A stretch of DNA of 64,000 bases from an uncultured Clostridium sp. (GCA_902492105.1 CABUKD010000003.1:10618-74617); one strand, 5' to 3'; counted from the stretch's first letter, positions 1 to 11,000 are shown. Made by a program: numbers and translations. The notes: generated by a model not told the origin, from the sequence alone.

Positions 1-1803
1 TTGTAAATATGGTAAAATTTCTGTTAAAATTTGGCTGGCTACTGGTGCTGCTACATTACTTCCATTGTGACCTTTTTTACCTTGAGGATCATAAAGAGTA
101 ATTAATAGTACAACTTCTGGATTTTCGGTAGGAGAAATGGCTAAGAAAGAAGCAGTATAACCTTCATCTTTATTTGGGTCTGGTTCAGAAGTACCCGTTT
201 TTCCAGCTATAGAATATCCTTTTACTGCAGCATATTTTCCAGTTCCATCTGTTACAACACTCTCTAGCATGTCCATCATAGTGTCAGCTGTTTCTTTAGA
301 AATTACTTGTCTTACTTGTGTTGACTCAATAGTAGTTACCGCACCTGTATCGGTATTTTTAACTTCTTTTACAATTCTTGGTTGCATTAGAATACCATCA
401 TTTGCAATACTACAAGCAGCAGTAATCATTTGGAGTGGTGTAATTTTAAATCTCTGACCAAATGACATAGTAGCTACTTCAATAAGACCAACGTCATCTA
501 AATCCCAGAAAATAGGGTAATTTGTTTCACCAGAAGTAGCAATTCCTGTTTTAGTAAAGAATCCGAAAGCATCATAATATTCATAGGCAGTAGCTGCTGT
601 TATCTTTTTGCCTAACTGCATAAAAGCAGGGTTACAAGAGTTTTCTAGAGCTTCTCTTAAACTTTGCTTTCCATGTCCTGCACTATGAGAACATTTAATA
701 GTAACACCATTAATTGTTTCATAACCTTTACAATTATATACATTGGATTTATCAGGTGCAGCTAGATTTTCTTCTAAGGCAATGGAAGCAGTAATTATTT
801 TAAAAACAGATCCAGGTTCATAAGTGTCTGCAATAGCACGATTTCGATATAAATTATTTAAAGTATCGTTTTTCTCTTGTGAACTCATTTTTTTCCATGT
901 TTTTTCATTTATATGACTAGGCATATCAAAAGGAGTATTTAAGTTATAGTCTGGGTAAGTTGCCATAGCTAAGATATCACCAGTTTTTGGATTCATAACA
1001 ATTGCATTTCCACCACGGGAACATTCATTTTCAATACAAGCTTGCTCTAAATATTTTTCCACAACAGACTGAACATTGGCATCAATTGTTAAAGTAATAT
1101 CATTGCCATTTTCAGCAGGAATATAAGTTTCATTTTCATAAGGAATATCTTCTTGAATGGCATCTTGTGCTGTAACAATTTTACCAGGAGTACCGGTTAA
1201 AACATCATTCCAAGCAAGCTCTAGGCCTTCTAGACCTTGATTACTATCTCCACAAAAACCTATTAAAGAAGAAGCCAAATTTTCATAAGGATAATATCTT
1301 TTGGTATCTTCGTCAATATTAATACCAGTGTAGATTTTTTCATTTTGCATCCATTGTTTTAATTGTTCAATTTTATCATTTTCTACTCTTTTGGCAATGG
1401 AAGCATAGGTAGATTCGCTAGATACTTTTGCTAAAGTTTCTTCATAATTTAATTCAAAAATTTCAGAAAGACCTTTTGCAACTTTTTCCTTTAAAGCTTT
1501 TGTTTTTCCTTCATCATTTTTTACTACAATACTACTAGGGTCAATACTAACAGTGTCTACTTGTGCACTAACTGCTAAAGCTTTTCCTGTGGAGTCATAA
1601 ATAGTTCCTCTTTTAGGATTAATTGTTTCACTTTTAATTAATTGATTATACATTCTTTCCTTTAAACTAGCACCTTGTACTAATTGTAAAAAAGCAAGGC
1701 GTATGATTAATAAAAAGAATAATCCTAAAAAAACAAGTAGCATGATTCTAAGTTTTTGAGGCATTGTAGTTATCTTTTTTACTTTACTTTTGTTAGATTT
1801 CAT
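1..1803 (-). CDS. Class B penicillin-binding protein (SpoVD/FtsI type), 3' end outside window
   Basis: Peptidoglycan transpeptidase acting at the outer face of the membrane. Translating the minus strand from ATG at 1803 (preceded by AGGAGG) gives a short basic N-terminus, one membrane anchor at about residues 18-40, a dimerisation domain, then the transpeptidase domain. Catalytic motifs are visible: EPGSVFK (SxxK) near residue 330, SCN (SxN) near 388 and KTGTSEP (KTG) near 534. About 600 residues lie in the window without a stop, so the C-terminus, possibly with PASTA domains, is missing. The family includes SpoVD (spore cortex) and FtsI (division); sequence alone does not separate them. The HD-GYP gene lies immediately upstream on the same strand, 8 bases away, so the two are probably co-transcribed. 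Confidence 0.93.
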   Translation of the reverse strand, partial: MKSNKSKVKKITTMPQKLRIMLLVFLGLFFLLIIRLAFLQLVQGASLKERMYNQLIKSETINPKRGTIYDSTGKALAVSAQVDTVSIDPSSIVVKNDEGKTKALKEKVAKGLSEIFELNYEETLAKVSSESTYASIAKRVENDKIEQLKQWMQNEKIYTGINIDEDTKRYYPYENLASSLIGFCGDSNQGLEGLELAWNDVLTGTPGKIVTAQDAIQEDIPYENETYIPAENGNDITLTIDANVQSVVEKYLEQACIENECSRGGNAIVMNPKTGDILAMATYPDYNLNTPFDMPSHINEKTWKKMSSQEKNDTLNNLYRNRAIADTYEPGSVFKIITASIALEENLAAPDKSNVYNCKGYETINGVTIKCSHSAGHGKQSLREALENSCNPAFMQLGKKITAATAYEYYDAFGFFTKTGIATSGETNYPIFWDLDDVGLIEVATMSFGQRFKITPLQMITAACSIANDGILMQPRIVKEVKNTDTGAVTTIESTQVRQVISKETADTMMDMLESVVTDGTGKYAAVKGYSIAGKTGTSEPDPNKDEGYTASFLAISPTENPEVVLLITLYDPQGKKGHNGSNVAAPVASQILTEILPYLQ

Positions 1804-1811
1804 AATTCCTC

Positions 1812-2750
1812 CTAAACTCTTAACTTTTTAATAATTTTAATTTCTAAATATAATCTATCAATTACCTCTTCTCTGGTACGAAGAGCTTGTCTGTATTCTT
1901 CTAAAACAGTATTATAATTTGCAAAAGTTTCACCATCTTGAAATAAAAGCTTCATTCCTTCTTGGTAATAATCTTTTGTTTTTTGTTTATTGGTATTTTC
2001 AGCCTTCTTGTGATAACTTTGAATTAACTCCAAACGCTTAATTTGTTGCTTTAAATATTCTACATAATCCATTACACAACTGATTTCATATAAAGTATCA
2101 TCAATAACAACTTTAAATAATTTTTTTAAGATAACGCCACTAATTTTTCCAGACTTTTCTTTTTCAGCTAATTGGTCTAGAGCAATAAATTTAGGATCTG
2201 GTTGAGCATCTTTAATTAATTCTTTTAATGTTTCAGAAATATTAACGTGAGTTTTATATTGTCTTTTGGTAACTAACGCATCATATTCATCTGCTACACG
2301 AATAATTTGGGCTTCATAAGGAATATCCTTTTTGGTAAGACCACTAGGATAACCAGAACCATCTAATGCTTCATGATGATCTAATGCAGCTAAAGCATAA
2401 GGACGCAACTTTGGATCTTTCATACACATTTGGTATCCTAAAGTAGTATGAGTCTTCATAATTTCATATTCTTCTGGAGTTAGTCTAGCAGGTTTATTTA
2501 AAATTTCTAAAGGAATAAACATTTTGCCAACATCATGTAAATAGCCACCAATGGTACAATGCACAGTAAAAGATTGTTTACATCTTAAATATTCACAAAT
2601 TCTACAACATAAGTTAGCAACATTCTCACTATGCCTTCTAGTAAAAGGGTCTAATCTTTCTAATACGTCTAATTGATAACGCATAATTTGGTCTAAATTA
2701 TAAGATTTTAAGTTAACGGGACTATAAAAATCGAATTTTTCTTGTTTCAT
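1812..2750 (-). CDS. HD-GYP domain phosphodiesterase (probable c-di-GMP hydrolase)
   Basis: About 312 residues. The HD-GYP domain occupies the N-terminal two thirds: YLHDVGKM supplies the HD pair, followed by KTHTTLG, DHHEALDGSGYP (the GYP signature) and RVADEYDALVT. HD-GYP enzymes hydrolyse cyclic-di-GMP using a bi- or trinuclear metal centre, which fits these motifs. The C-terminal 110 residues are charged and predicted helical. No sensor domain or membrane segment is seen, so the protein is cytosolic. The frame is open to a TTG at 2771, but ATG at 2750 is preferred because AAAGGATG sits at good spacing upstream. It is followed after 8 bases by the PBP gene. The function is well supported by family; the signal sensed is unknown. 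Confidence 0.88.
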   Translation of the reverse strand: MKQEKFDFYSPVNLKSYNLDQIMRYQLDVLERLDPFTRRHSENVANLCCRICEYLRCKQSFTVHCTIGGYLHDVGKMFIPLEILNKPARLTPEEYEIMKTHTTLGYQMCMKDPKLRPYALAALDHHEALDGSGYPSGLTKKDIPYEAQIIRVADEYDALVTKRQYKTHVNISETLKELIKDAQPDPKFIALDQLAEKEKSGKISGVILKKLFKVVIDDTLYEISCVMDYVEYLKQQIKRLELIQSYHKKAENTNKQKTKDYYQEGMKLLFQDGETFANYNTVLEEYRQALRTREEVIDRLYLEIKIIKKLRV

Positions 2751-3000
2751 TTGTCTTATCATCCTTTCCAATAATACATAAATTGGAATAAAATTTATTC
2801 ATTTGTTTCTCTAAAAATTAAAAATAATTTTATTTATCTCTATTTTATAGGAAAATATATTTCTCCATACTATAAGTATAATAAAGAAAAGGCGGAAAGT
2901 AAAGTAAATTTGCAAATTATTACAAAAAGGACACAAAAAAAGTCACAATTTGTAGTCTACATAGTTTTATAAAATATAACTATAAATTGTAATAAAAAAC

Positions 3001-3029
3001 TTGACTTACTTTTCAAAAAATAGTATATT
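3001..3029 (+). promoter_or_regulatory. Sigma-A type promoter upstream of the deaminase gene
   Basis: TTGACT at 3001-3006 and TATATT at 3024-3029 are separated by exactly 17 bases. The deaminase start lies 30 bases downstream of the -10 box. The rest of the 288-base gap upstream (2772-3000) is A/T-rich and shows no gene. Confidence 0.6.
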
Positions 3030-3059
3030 CAAGATATTAAAAAGAGAAAAGGAAAGAAA

Positions 3060-4378
3060 ATGATGTCTGATTATTTATTAAAAAATGGGAAAGTATTACT
3101 ATTTCAACCAAATAAAGATAAAATAGATGTTACAATAGAAGAAAAGGAAATTCTTGTACAAAAAGGAAAAATTGTAAAAATTGAAACCATAATAGAAAAA
3201 AATCAATATCCTAATGCCGAGGTAATAGATGCAACCAATTGTGTAATTATGCCAGGACTTATTAATACTCATGCTCATATTCCTATGAGTCTTTTTAGAG
3301 AAAGTACAGAAGGATGTAAATTATATGACTGGTTAGAAAATAAAATTTGGCCACAAGAAGATAAATTAACCGAGGAAGATGTTTATTATGCAAGTATGCT
3401 TTCATTTATAGAAATGATTTCCACAGGAACTACTTGTATTAATGACCAATATTTTTTGCAAGATGCCATTCGTAAAGCAGCAGAAGATATGGGAGTAAGG
3501 GCAGTTTTGACGAGGACTGTTATAGGAGAAAAAGAAGAAGCGGAAAAAAGAATAGCAGAATTTAGAAAATTTTATGAAACAAGAGATAAACAAAATGATT
3601 TAATTACTTATACGGTTGCACCACATAGTCTATATACTTGCTCTCCAGAAGCATTACAAATGACAGCAGACTTAGCAAAAGAATTAAACTTGCCAATTCA
3701 TGTTCACTTTTTAGAAAGTGTCGATGAAATAGAAGACATTAAACAAAAACAAGGAGAAAAAGCAAGTAAAGTATTAAAAAAATATTTTGATGGAATTCAC
3801 ACTATTTTAGCACATGCAGTTCATTTAGATGATGAAGATATTGCTATTTTAAAAACTATGGATTGCGGAATTGCCCACAACCCAGTTTCTAACTTAAGAC
3901 TTGGATGTACGATAGCAGATACTACAAAATATTTGCAAAACAATCTTAATGTAGCACTTCGGAACAGATGGACAAGGTTCACGGTAGCAATTTAGACATG
4001 TTTGAAACCATGAAAATTGCTTGTTTAATTCAGGGTGGTATTCATGAAAATGAAGAAAGGCTTACCGCAAAAGATGTACTAAAAATGGCAACCATAAATG
4101 GTGCTAAATTGTTGGGACTAGAAGATAAAATAGGAAGTATTGAAGTAGGAAAAGACGCGGATTTAATTTTAGTAAATGTAGAAGAAAAATTAGACAATAT
4201 TACCATGCTTCCAAATTTAAATACTATTTCTAATTTGGTATATAATGTAAGCAGTAAAAATGTAGAAACTACCATGATAAAAGGAAAAATTCTAATGAAA
4301 AATAGAAAAATGGATGAAACACTTGTAAAACACGTTATTCAAAAATGTGATGAAATCGTAAAAAGATTAAATCAATAA
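3060..4378 (+). CDS. mtaD: MtaD-like 5'-methylthioadenosine/S-adenosylhomocysteine deaminase, two apparent +1 frameshifts at CGG
   Basis: Metal-dependent amidohydrolase that in this family deaminates MTA/SAH for purine and methionine salvage. Motifs: PGLINTHAHIPMSLFRE (HxH metal ligands), HVHFLES, AHAVHLDDEDI and, after recoding, LGTDGQGSGSNLDMF. Read without recoding the protein stops at 3995. Skipping the C of the in-frame CGG at 3960-3962 gives GTDGQGS, which then meets a second in-frame CGG (3982-3984) directly followed by TAG. Skipping that C continues GSNLDMFETMKIACLIQGG to the end at 4378. The family's active-site loop is restored exactly by the two skips, giving about 438 residues, normal for the family. 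Alternatively it is a pseudogene or an assembly error. The ribosome binding site AAAGGAAAG precedes tandem ATG codons at 3060 and 3063. Confidence 0.85.
3960..3962 (+). other. CGG +1 frameshift site 1 (MtaD-like)
   Basis: In-frame CGG (codon 301). Context ctt CGG aac; the +1 reading is GGA ACA GAT GGA, giving the conserved GTDG. Confidence 0.75.
3982..3984 (+). other. CGG +1 frameshift site 2 (MtaD-like)
   Basis: In-frame CGG seven codons after the first shift. Context tca CGG tag; the +1 reading is GGT AGC AAT, giving the conserved GSN. Without the shift translation ends at the adjacent TAG. Confidence 0.75.
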
Positions 4379-4491
4379 AAAAACAAAATAAAATGTAATA
4401 AAAAAACATACCATACCTATATAATTCGTTTATAATCTTGAAAACGTTTGATATGATTGATAAAAAATAAAGAATGTATAGGTGATAAAAA

Positions 4492-4821
4492 ATGAAAAAA
4501 CCAAAAGAAATCTTAATTGGACGCAAACTACAAAATCTTAGAAAGACACATGGATATACCCAAGAAAGTTTAGCAGAAGCAATTGACTGCTCTACTAGGT
4601 ATATTAGTAGTATTGAACAGGATAAATCCAAACCTTCTTATGAAGTACTTGTTCGTATTTGTAATTGTTTTCATATTACAACAGATGATATTTTTGGAGA
4701 TTACTTAAAAGACAGAAAAGAAAAAACTCCTAATATTGCTTTATGTGCATTTGATCAATTAAATGAAAAAAACCAACAACTCATTCTTCATTTAATAGAA
4801 TACTTTAATAAGGCAAAATAA
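4492..4821 (+). CDS. XRE-family transcriptional regulator
   Basis: 109 residues. The N-terminal Cro/CI-type helix-turn-helix spans about residues 10-65 (IGRKLQNLRKTHGYTQESLA, then CSTRYISSIEQDKSKPS). A short C-terminal tail (residues 80-109) may serve dimerisation. This matches single-domain XRE repressors. The ribosome binding site TAGGTGA precedes ATG. The upstream AT-rich gap (4379-4491) probably holds its promoter. The target genes are unknown, and no ligand-binding domain is present. Confidence 0.85.
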   Translation: MKKPKEILIGRKLQNLRKTHGYTQESLAEAIDCSTRYISSIEQDKSKPSYEVLVRICNCFHITTDDIFGDYLKDRKEKTPNIALCAFDQLNEKNQQLILHLIEYFNKAK

Positions 4822-4942
4822 CGAAAGTAAGAGAATACAGAGCAAAATAAAATAACATAAAATCTTATAAAACAAAATGAAAAGAATAATAAAGCATAAA
4901 AAAGAAAATATTGGGAACACTCTTTCATGAGGTGAAGCTAAA

Positions 4943-5086
4943 ATGAATGAAGAACAAAAACAAATTGAAGAGAAAATTCAAGAGCTAGAAGATGCATTGA
5001 AAGAGGATTTGCCAAAAGAAGAAATGGAACAATTATTAGAAGAATTAAATCAATTATTAGAAGATTATTTAGAAAATAAAAATTAG
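4943..5086 (+). CDS. Small acidic helical protein, 47 aa
   Basis: A short ORF with a clear ribosome binding site (GAGGTGA) before ATG. The product is almost entirely Glu, Lys, Gln and Leu (for example EEMEQLLEELNQLLEDYLEN) with heptad-like Leu spacing, so a single amphipathic helix or coiled coil is likely. It follows the XRE gene by 120 bases and precedes the first AG-repeat leader. The function is not recognised. Confidence 0.5.
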   Translation: MNEEQKQIEEKIQELEDALKEDLPKEEMEQLLEELNQLLEDYLENKN

Positions 5087-5131
5087 TAAAAAAATAGTAA
5101 AAAGTTATAAAAGCAAAAAAAGAGGATAAAA

Positions 5132-5290
5132 TTGAAAACCATTGAAACACTAAGAGAGAGAGAGAGAGAGAGAGCTAACATTTAAACCAAGAACTAAAGA
5201 AAATTTAGTTTTATTTGTTGTACCAAAATTATATATAGAATATCAAAATTTAAAAAATGAATTATGCAAGAAAAATGCATAATTCATTTT
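5132..5290 (+). other. AG-repeat leader region with small ORF and terminator-like hairpin (copy A)
   Basis: A TTG-started small frame after GAGG encodes KTIETL followed by Arg-Glu repeats from an (AG)11 microsatellite at 5153-5174, then closes at TAA 5183. In the +1 frame the sequence past the repeat stays open and encodes LTFKPRTKENLVLFVV to a stop at 5280-5282. That frame has a TAA just before the repeat and no start of its own. Its end overlaps a 15-bp perfect hairpin (5254-5268 with 5276-5290) followed by T-rich DNA, which looks like a terminator. The same layout recurs at 34761-34926, again upstream of a prepilin-like gene. It may be a leader peptide, an attenuator or a slippage-switched ORF. 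Confidence 0.45.
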
Positions 5291-5387
5291 CTTTTTCTTT
5301 ACATAGAAATAAAAGAATAGTATAATGAAGTTAGATAATATTTTTAATATGTGTTTGATAAAAAAATTCTTAATAATTTGAGTTTTC

Positions 5388-5524
5388 AATATATCTTTTC
5401 TTTTTTTCATAAGCTCGTCCCATAGGCTTGTGAATTACTGCACACTTTCTTTAAAACAAATACAAAAATTAAAATATCTATTAAACAATGGTCCTCAATT
5501 ATGAGAAATGCGAAAATATATCTT
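5388..5524 (+). ncRNA. Structured element of unknown class, copy A
   Basis: One of three related elements in the window (others at 35015-35141 and 43318-43466). The conserved core is a stem, CATAAGC (5408-5414) with GCTTGTG (5426-5432), preceded by a T-run. A second conserved block is near ATGAGAAATGCGAAAATAT. It ends about 80 bases before the prepilin-like gene at 5603, so it may be a 5' UTR element or small RNA. I do not recognise it as a known riboswitch. The rest of the 5291-5602 gap holds no gene. Confidence 0.5.
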
Positions 5525-5602
5525 AGTAATTAGAAATAGAAAAAACAAGAATAAAAGTAGGCAAAAGAGGAAAAATAAGTAAAAACATAGGAGGAATACA
5601 AA

Positions 5603-7888
5603 ATGAAATATTTTCAGGGAATAAGAGAATTAGGTAAAATAATAGAAAATAGTAAAACAATTGAAAAAATTAAAACAAATTGGAATATAGATAAAAGAAT
5701 AGAGAATAAACAAGGTATTACTTTAATAGCATTGGTAGTAACAATAGTAGTATTACTCATTTTAGCAGGAGTAACCATAAATTTGTTATTTGGAAATGAT
5801 GGAATATTTAACATAGCAAACCAGTCTAAAATAGAGTATGAAATAGGAGCAATAAAAGATAGAATAAATAATGTAATAGCAGATTGGAGTATAGAAAGAC
5901 TAACAAAACCAGGAGTAACAATAGATGACTTATGGGACAAAATGGTAGAAGCAGATATTATAGATAATCCAGAAGAAGATATAGAAGGACCAGAAAAAGA
6001 AGGAGAAAATGATGCCTATCAAGTAACCACAAATGAAGGGTATGTAGTAGAAATAATAGTAATGCCAGATGGAAGTGTAGTAATAGGAGATGTGGTAAAA
6101 GGAGATAAATTACCACCAAAAATAGGAGAAATAACTTCAACAAGCGAAAGTAATAGTATTCATATAGAAGTAGAAATTGCAAGATCAGAAGGAGAAGTAA
6201 GTTTAAGCTATTACTATAAAAAAGATGGAGAAGAAGAAAGTAGTTATAAAGCATTAAAAGAAGAAGTAACAGACTTAACAGCAGATTTAACAGGATTAGA
6301 ACAAAATGTAGTATATAACATAAAAGTAGTAATAAAAGATAACAATGGAACTTCAGAAAAGAAAATTAATGTAACAACAGGAGAATTAACAGGAGTAGTT
6401 ACTCAAAAAGGAGAAACAATATGGAATAATGGAACAGCAAGCATAGAATTAGAAACAACCAAAACAGGAGTAACTATACAATACCAAATAAACACAACTG
6501 AAGGACAATGGAAAGATTATGAAGGAGCAATTACAGAGCTAAAATATGGAGATACGGTATTTGCAGTAGTAACAGATGGAACAAATCAAAGTGGATATAG
6601 TAGTATCGATATTTTAGATGAAAAAGAGCCACAACAAGCAAGTATAAATTTAAGCGGAACAAGTACAAATACAACAGAAAGTATTACAGCAACAGTAACA
6701 CATACAGATAATGAAAGTGGAGTAGATATAGGAAATTGTAGATGGGTATATAACACAAATTCAGATAATATAGGAACAGAAACAACTAGCTATCCAAATA
6801 CATTTAATAGTAATGGAGAAACCATAACATTAAGTGCAACAACAGTAGGAACCTATTATTTGCATGTATTAACACAGGATAAAGCAGGAAATAAAATAGA
6901 AACGATATCACAAGGGGTAACAGTAACACAATTAGTAACAGGAATAACAGTAAGCCCAACAAGTATAACATTAGAAGAAGGTCAAACACAGCAATTAACA
7001 GCAAGTATAACACCAGATAATGCAAGTAATAAAACAGTAAGTTGGAGTAGTAATAATATAAATATAGCTACAGTAAGTAGCACAGGTTTAGTAACAGCAA
7101 AAGCAGCAGGAACAGCAACCATAACTGTAAAAGCAAATGATGGAAGTGGAGTAAGTGGAACATGCAATGTAACAGTAACTAATCCAACGATAGAAAAAAC
7201 ACTAAAAGAAGGAAACTATGTATATTATGAAGATGGAACAGGAGTAACAAGAAAATGTGTCGTATTGTATGGACCAGAAAATGTAAATTATTCAAGCTAT
7301 GGAGTACAAATTATAGTTATGGAATCTGTAGAAGAGGTTTGGATAGGAAAAGATGCAGATAGTAGAGATGATGAATATAATGATGAAAGAACTAATTTTA
7401 GTGAGACGTATAATGAATTTAATAATGCAATTAGTACATTAAACACAAAAGCAGAAACATATATAAACCCATTGTATGCATCTGATGCAAGATGTGTTGG
7501 AAGTGTTCCAAACAATAAAAATTCAGAATCAGAGGTGTTTATAAGCATGGGATATGCTGTTAAAAATCAAGATGATAATTATTTATCAGATTATAATAAA
7601 ATGCTAGAACTAGGAATAGTAGGATCAAATTATGTGTTCGCCTCTAGAGAAGGATATTTTGATTCAAGGGTTATGGATGCGGATATGCGAAGTATAGATA
7701 TGTATGGTAATTTGAATGAATTTAGTAGGCAATATGCATTACTTGACATTACTAGTTTTCAAGATTTTGTTAGGTTATCATCAATTAGAAAAGGGTATGG
7801 TTTTCGACCAGTATTTACATTAAAATCAGGACTCAAAGTAACAGGAGGAAGTGGAACATCAAACGATCCATACACATTAGGAACCTAA
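5603..7888 (+). CDS. Prepilin-like surface protein with Fn3-type and Big_2 Ig-like domains
   Basis: 761 residues. Near residue 38 is a prepilin-like N-terminal segment (GITLIALVVTIV then a hydrophobic helix), with Ala where classical type IV pilins have Glu5. This is followed by a pilin-like region with DDLW, Fn3-like repeats (about residues 170-440), a bacterial Ig-like group 2 domain (VTGITVSPTSITLEEGQTQQ, about 443-525) and a C-terminal domain ending YGFRPVFTLKSG. It is probably exported and cell-surface exposed. The N-terminal 130 residues resemble the protein at 35200. AGGAGG precedes ATG. An AG-repeat leader and a structured element lie upstream, as for the 35200 gene. The function (adhesion or surface display) is inference. 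Confidence 0.8.
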   Translation: MKYFQGIRELGKIIENSKTIEKIKTNWNIDKRIENKQGITLIALVVTIVVLLILAGVTINLLFGNDGIFNIANQSKIEYEIGAIKDRINNVIADWSIERLTKPGVTIDDLWDKMVEADIIDNPEEDIEGPEKEGENDAYQVTTNEGYVVEIIVMPDGSVVIGDVVKGDKLPPKIGEITSTSESNSIHIEVEIARSEGEVSLSYYYKKDGEEESSYKALKEEVTDLTADLTGLEQNVVYNIKVVIKDNNGTSEKKINVTTGELTGVVTQKGETIWNNGTASIELETTKTGVTIQYQINTTEGQWKDYEGAITELKYGDTVFAVVTDGTNQSGYSSIDILDEKEPQQASINLSGTSTNTTESITATVTHTDNESGVDIGNCRWVYNTNSDNIGTETTSYPNTFNSNGETITLSATTVGTYYLHVLTQDKAGNKIETISQGVTVTQLVTGITVSPTSITLEEGQTQQLTASITPDNASNKTVSWSSNNINIATVSSTGLVTAKAAGTATITVKANDGSGVSGTCNVTVTNPTIEKTLKEGNYVYYEDGTGVTRKCVVLYGPENVNYSSYGVQIIVMESVEEVWIGKDADSRDDEYNDERTNFSETYNEFNNAISTLNTKAETYINPLYASDARCVGSVPNNKNSESEVFISMGYAVKNQDDNYLSDYNKMLELGIVGSNYVFASREGYFDSRVMDADMRSIDMYGNLNEFSRQYALLDITSFQDFVRLSSIRKGYGFRPVFTLKSGLKVTGGSGTSNDPYTLGT

Positions 7889-8067
7889 AGATAAAAATAT
7901 ACACACCTAAAGATAAATATCCTTGCAATCCATTGACTTTTCACTAAATTAACTATATACTTTACTAGTAGAAAAATGTCAAATATTGAAAAAAGCAAAT
8001 GTTTATATAAGAAATATACTTTTCAATAAAAGACAAAATACTAAGTGAAACATAAAAGGTGAAAAAC

Positions 8068-11000
8068 ATGTACTTAAAAAGAATGGAATTGCAAGGATTT
8101 AAATCTTTTGCAGATAAAACAATATTAGAATTTAAACCAGGAATTACTTCTGTAATTGGACCAAATGGCTCTGGAAAAAGTAACATTTCAGATGCCATTC
8201 GTTGGGTATTAGGGGAGCAAAGTATGAAGTCTTTAAGAGGTTCTAAATCAGAGGATATTATTTTTGCTGGAACCCAAGCTAGAAAATCACTAGGTTTTGC
8301 AGAAGTATCTATTGTAATAGATAATACAGATGGAAAACTTCCTATTGAATATGCAGAAGTAACTGTTACCAGAAAATTATACCGTAGTGGAGAAACAGGC
8401 TATTTTATTAATAAAACACCATGCCGTTTAAAAGATATTTTAGAACTATTTATGGATACAGGAATTGGAAAAGATGGCTACAGTATTATAGGGCAAGGAA
8501 AAATAGATGAAATTTTAAGTAATAAATCAGAAGATAGAAGACATATTTTTGAAGAAGCTGCAGGGATTGTAAAATATAGAACCAGAAAACAAGAATCAGA
8601 AAAAAAATTAGAACAAACCAAATTAAATTTGCTTCGTATTAATGATATTTTAGCAGAGATAGAAGCAAATATTGAACCATTAAAATTACAAGCAGATAAA
8701 GCAAGAAAATTTTTAGATTTAAGAGAAGAATTAAAATCTATTGAAGTTGGACTATTTGTACATCATATTCAAACCTATAAAGAAAAGCTAGAACAGCTTT
8801 TGCAAGACGAAGAAATTATAGTATCTCAAAAAGAACAAGAAGATAGCAAAATGGAGGGCTTACAGACTGCAAAAGAAAGTTTAAGAAAAGTAGTAGATGA
8901 TATTACAAACCAAATTGAAGAAATGCAAAACTTAGGTTTTGAAAGTACAAACAAAATTGAAAAAATAAATTCAGAAATTGGAATTACGAAAGAAAGAATT
9001 CAAAATAATAAAAATAATCAAACAAGATTGGAACAGGAAATAGAAGAAACAAACCAAAGAATAGAAGACCTAAAAGAAGAACAAAAACAAAAATTAGAAA
9101 AGAAAACAAATTTAACTTCCAATAAAGAAAAATTTCAAGCAGAGCTTTCACAAAAAGAAGCAGAACTTACAGAATTAAGTAAAAAATTATCAAATAAAGA
9201 ATTAGAAATAGAAGCTAAAAAACAAATAGTAGAGCAAAATACAGATAAAAGGTATGAACTCGGAAATGAAATAACAATGCAGGATACTAATTTTGAAAAC
9301 CTGGAAAAACGCCAAAAACAATTAAAAAATGAAATTGACCAAGTTATTTCCGAATTAGACCTAACAAGAGGAAACAAACAAGAGATGGCAAAAGGATTTT
9401 ATGAAATAGAATCCAAGAGAAACATGGCTGATAATAATTTGCAAAAAAGTTTAAAAACAAAAGAAGAAAACATGCAAAAATTAAAACAATATGAGCAAGA
9501 ACTTAGTAAATTAGAATATAGCCACAGAATGAAACAAGCAAGATATCAATTTTTAGTAGAAACCGAGAAGGAAAAGGAAGGCTACAATAAAACGGTAAAA
9601 TCTTTATTACTTGCATGCGAAAAAAATAGCCAATTAAAACAAGGGGTACATGGAGTTTTAGCAAATTTAATTTCTGTAGAGAAAGAATATGAAACTGCAA
9701 TAGAAATGTGTTTAGGGCAAGCTTTGCAAAATATTGTTACAGAAACAGAGCAAGATGCAAAAAAATTAATTGAATATTTAAGAACCAACCAACTAGGAAG
9801 AGCATCATTTTTACCTACTTCTTCTATTCAAGGCAAAAAACTAGAAAAATTAACTAAGCTAGAAGGAGTTATTGGTATTGCATCAGATTTAGTAAAATGT
9901 AATAAAAAATATGAGCAAATTGTACTAAATCTATTAGGAAGAACAGTAGTGGTAAAAGATATGGACACAGCAATTAGTCTAGCCAAAAAAGACCATTATT
10001 CTTTCCGTATTGTTACATTGCAAGGGGATATTATTAGTAGCTCTGGATCTATTTCTGGTGGTAGTGTTGCAACCAAAACAGTAAATATTTTAGGAAGAAG
10101 CAGAGAAATCGAAGACTTAGAAAAAGAATTAAAAAAACTAGAAAAACAAATAGCAGAAAAAACACAAGAAAAAGAAGATTATGCATCTTCTATTGGAGAT
10201 AGTATAGAAGAAACTGCAAAACTAGAAAAAGAATTGCAAGAAATTAATATTATTTATGCAATGGAAAACCAAAAAATGGTTGCTATTACAGAAAATATTA
10301 CTCGTTTAGAAAATAGACTTGCTAAATTAAAAGAAGAAGTAAAAGAGCTTGATAAACAAAAAGAAGAAAATAGAAAAGAAAAAGAACAAAAAAATGCAGA
10401 AATAGAAGGTTTAACAAAACAAATAGAAGAATTAAACCAAGTAATAGAACAATTTGCTGTTAATAATAAAGATAATCAAAAATACATTGACGATTTAAAT
10501 TTTGATATTACTAATTTAAGAATATCTGTTAGCTCTTTTGATGAAAGCGAAAGTTCTATTGATGAAATGGTAGAAAGAATTAACCAAGACATACAAAATC
10601 AAGAAAAAAGCAAAGAAAATAAAGAGCAAACAATACAGCAAATTCAAGAAGAAAATGTAGCTTTAGAAAAATTAGTGGAAAATTACTTATCAGATATTGA
10701 AAAAATTAAACAAGAGGTAGCTAATAGTTCTAACAAGGTAGAGGAACTAAAACAAGAAAGAACAAATAAAAACGAAGAATTATTAAAAACAGAACAAGAA
10801 ATTGAGAGTAAATTTAGTTTGCTAGAAGATTTAAAAGAGCAAATTGTAAAACTAGATGTAAAAAAAGCAAAATTAGAACAAGATATTCAAGAAATAACAG
10901 ATAAATTATGGGAAGAATATGAACTAACACCAAATAATGTAGAAGAATATCAAAAACCAGAAAATGTTGTAAATGCCCAAAAACAAGTAAATCACTTAAG

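Noticed and set aside
3060..4378. MtaD-like region as two separate genes
   Set aside because: The second part lacks a ribosome binding site and both parts are complementary pieces of one enzyme; the join reconstructs the active-site loop exactly.
5132..5185. CGG-type recoding at the AG-repeat leaders
   Set aside because: No CGG is present; the +1 offset there must have another cause, so it is kept separate.
5603..7888. DGR variable region in the first prepilin-like gene
   Set aside because: It also ends with a GFRPV motif, but its 3' end shows no GC jump or downstream hairpin and the motif is not at the very C-terminus.
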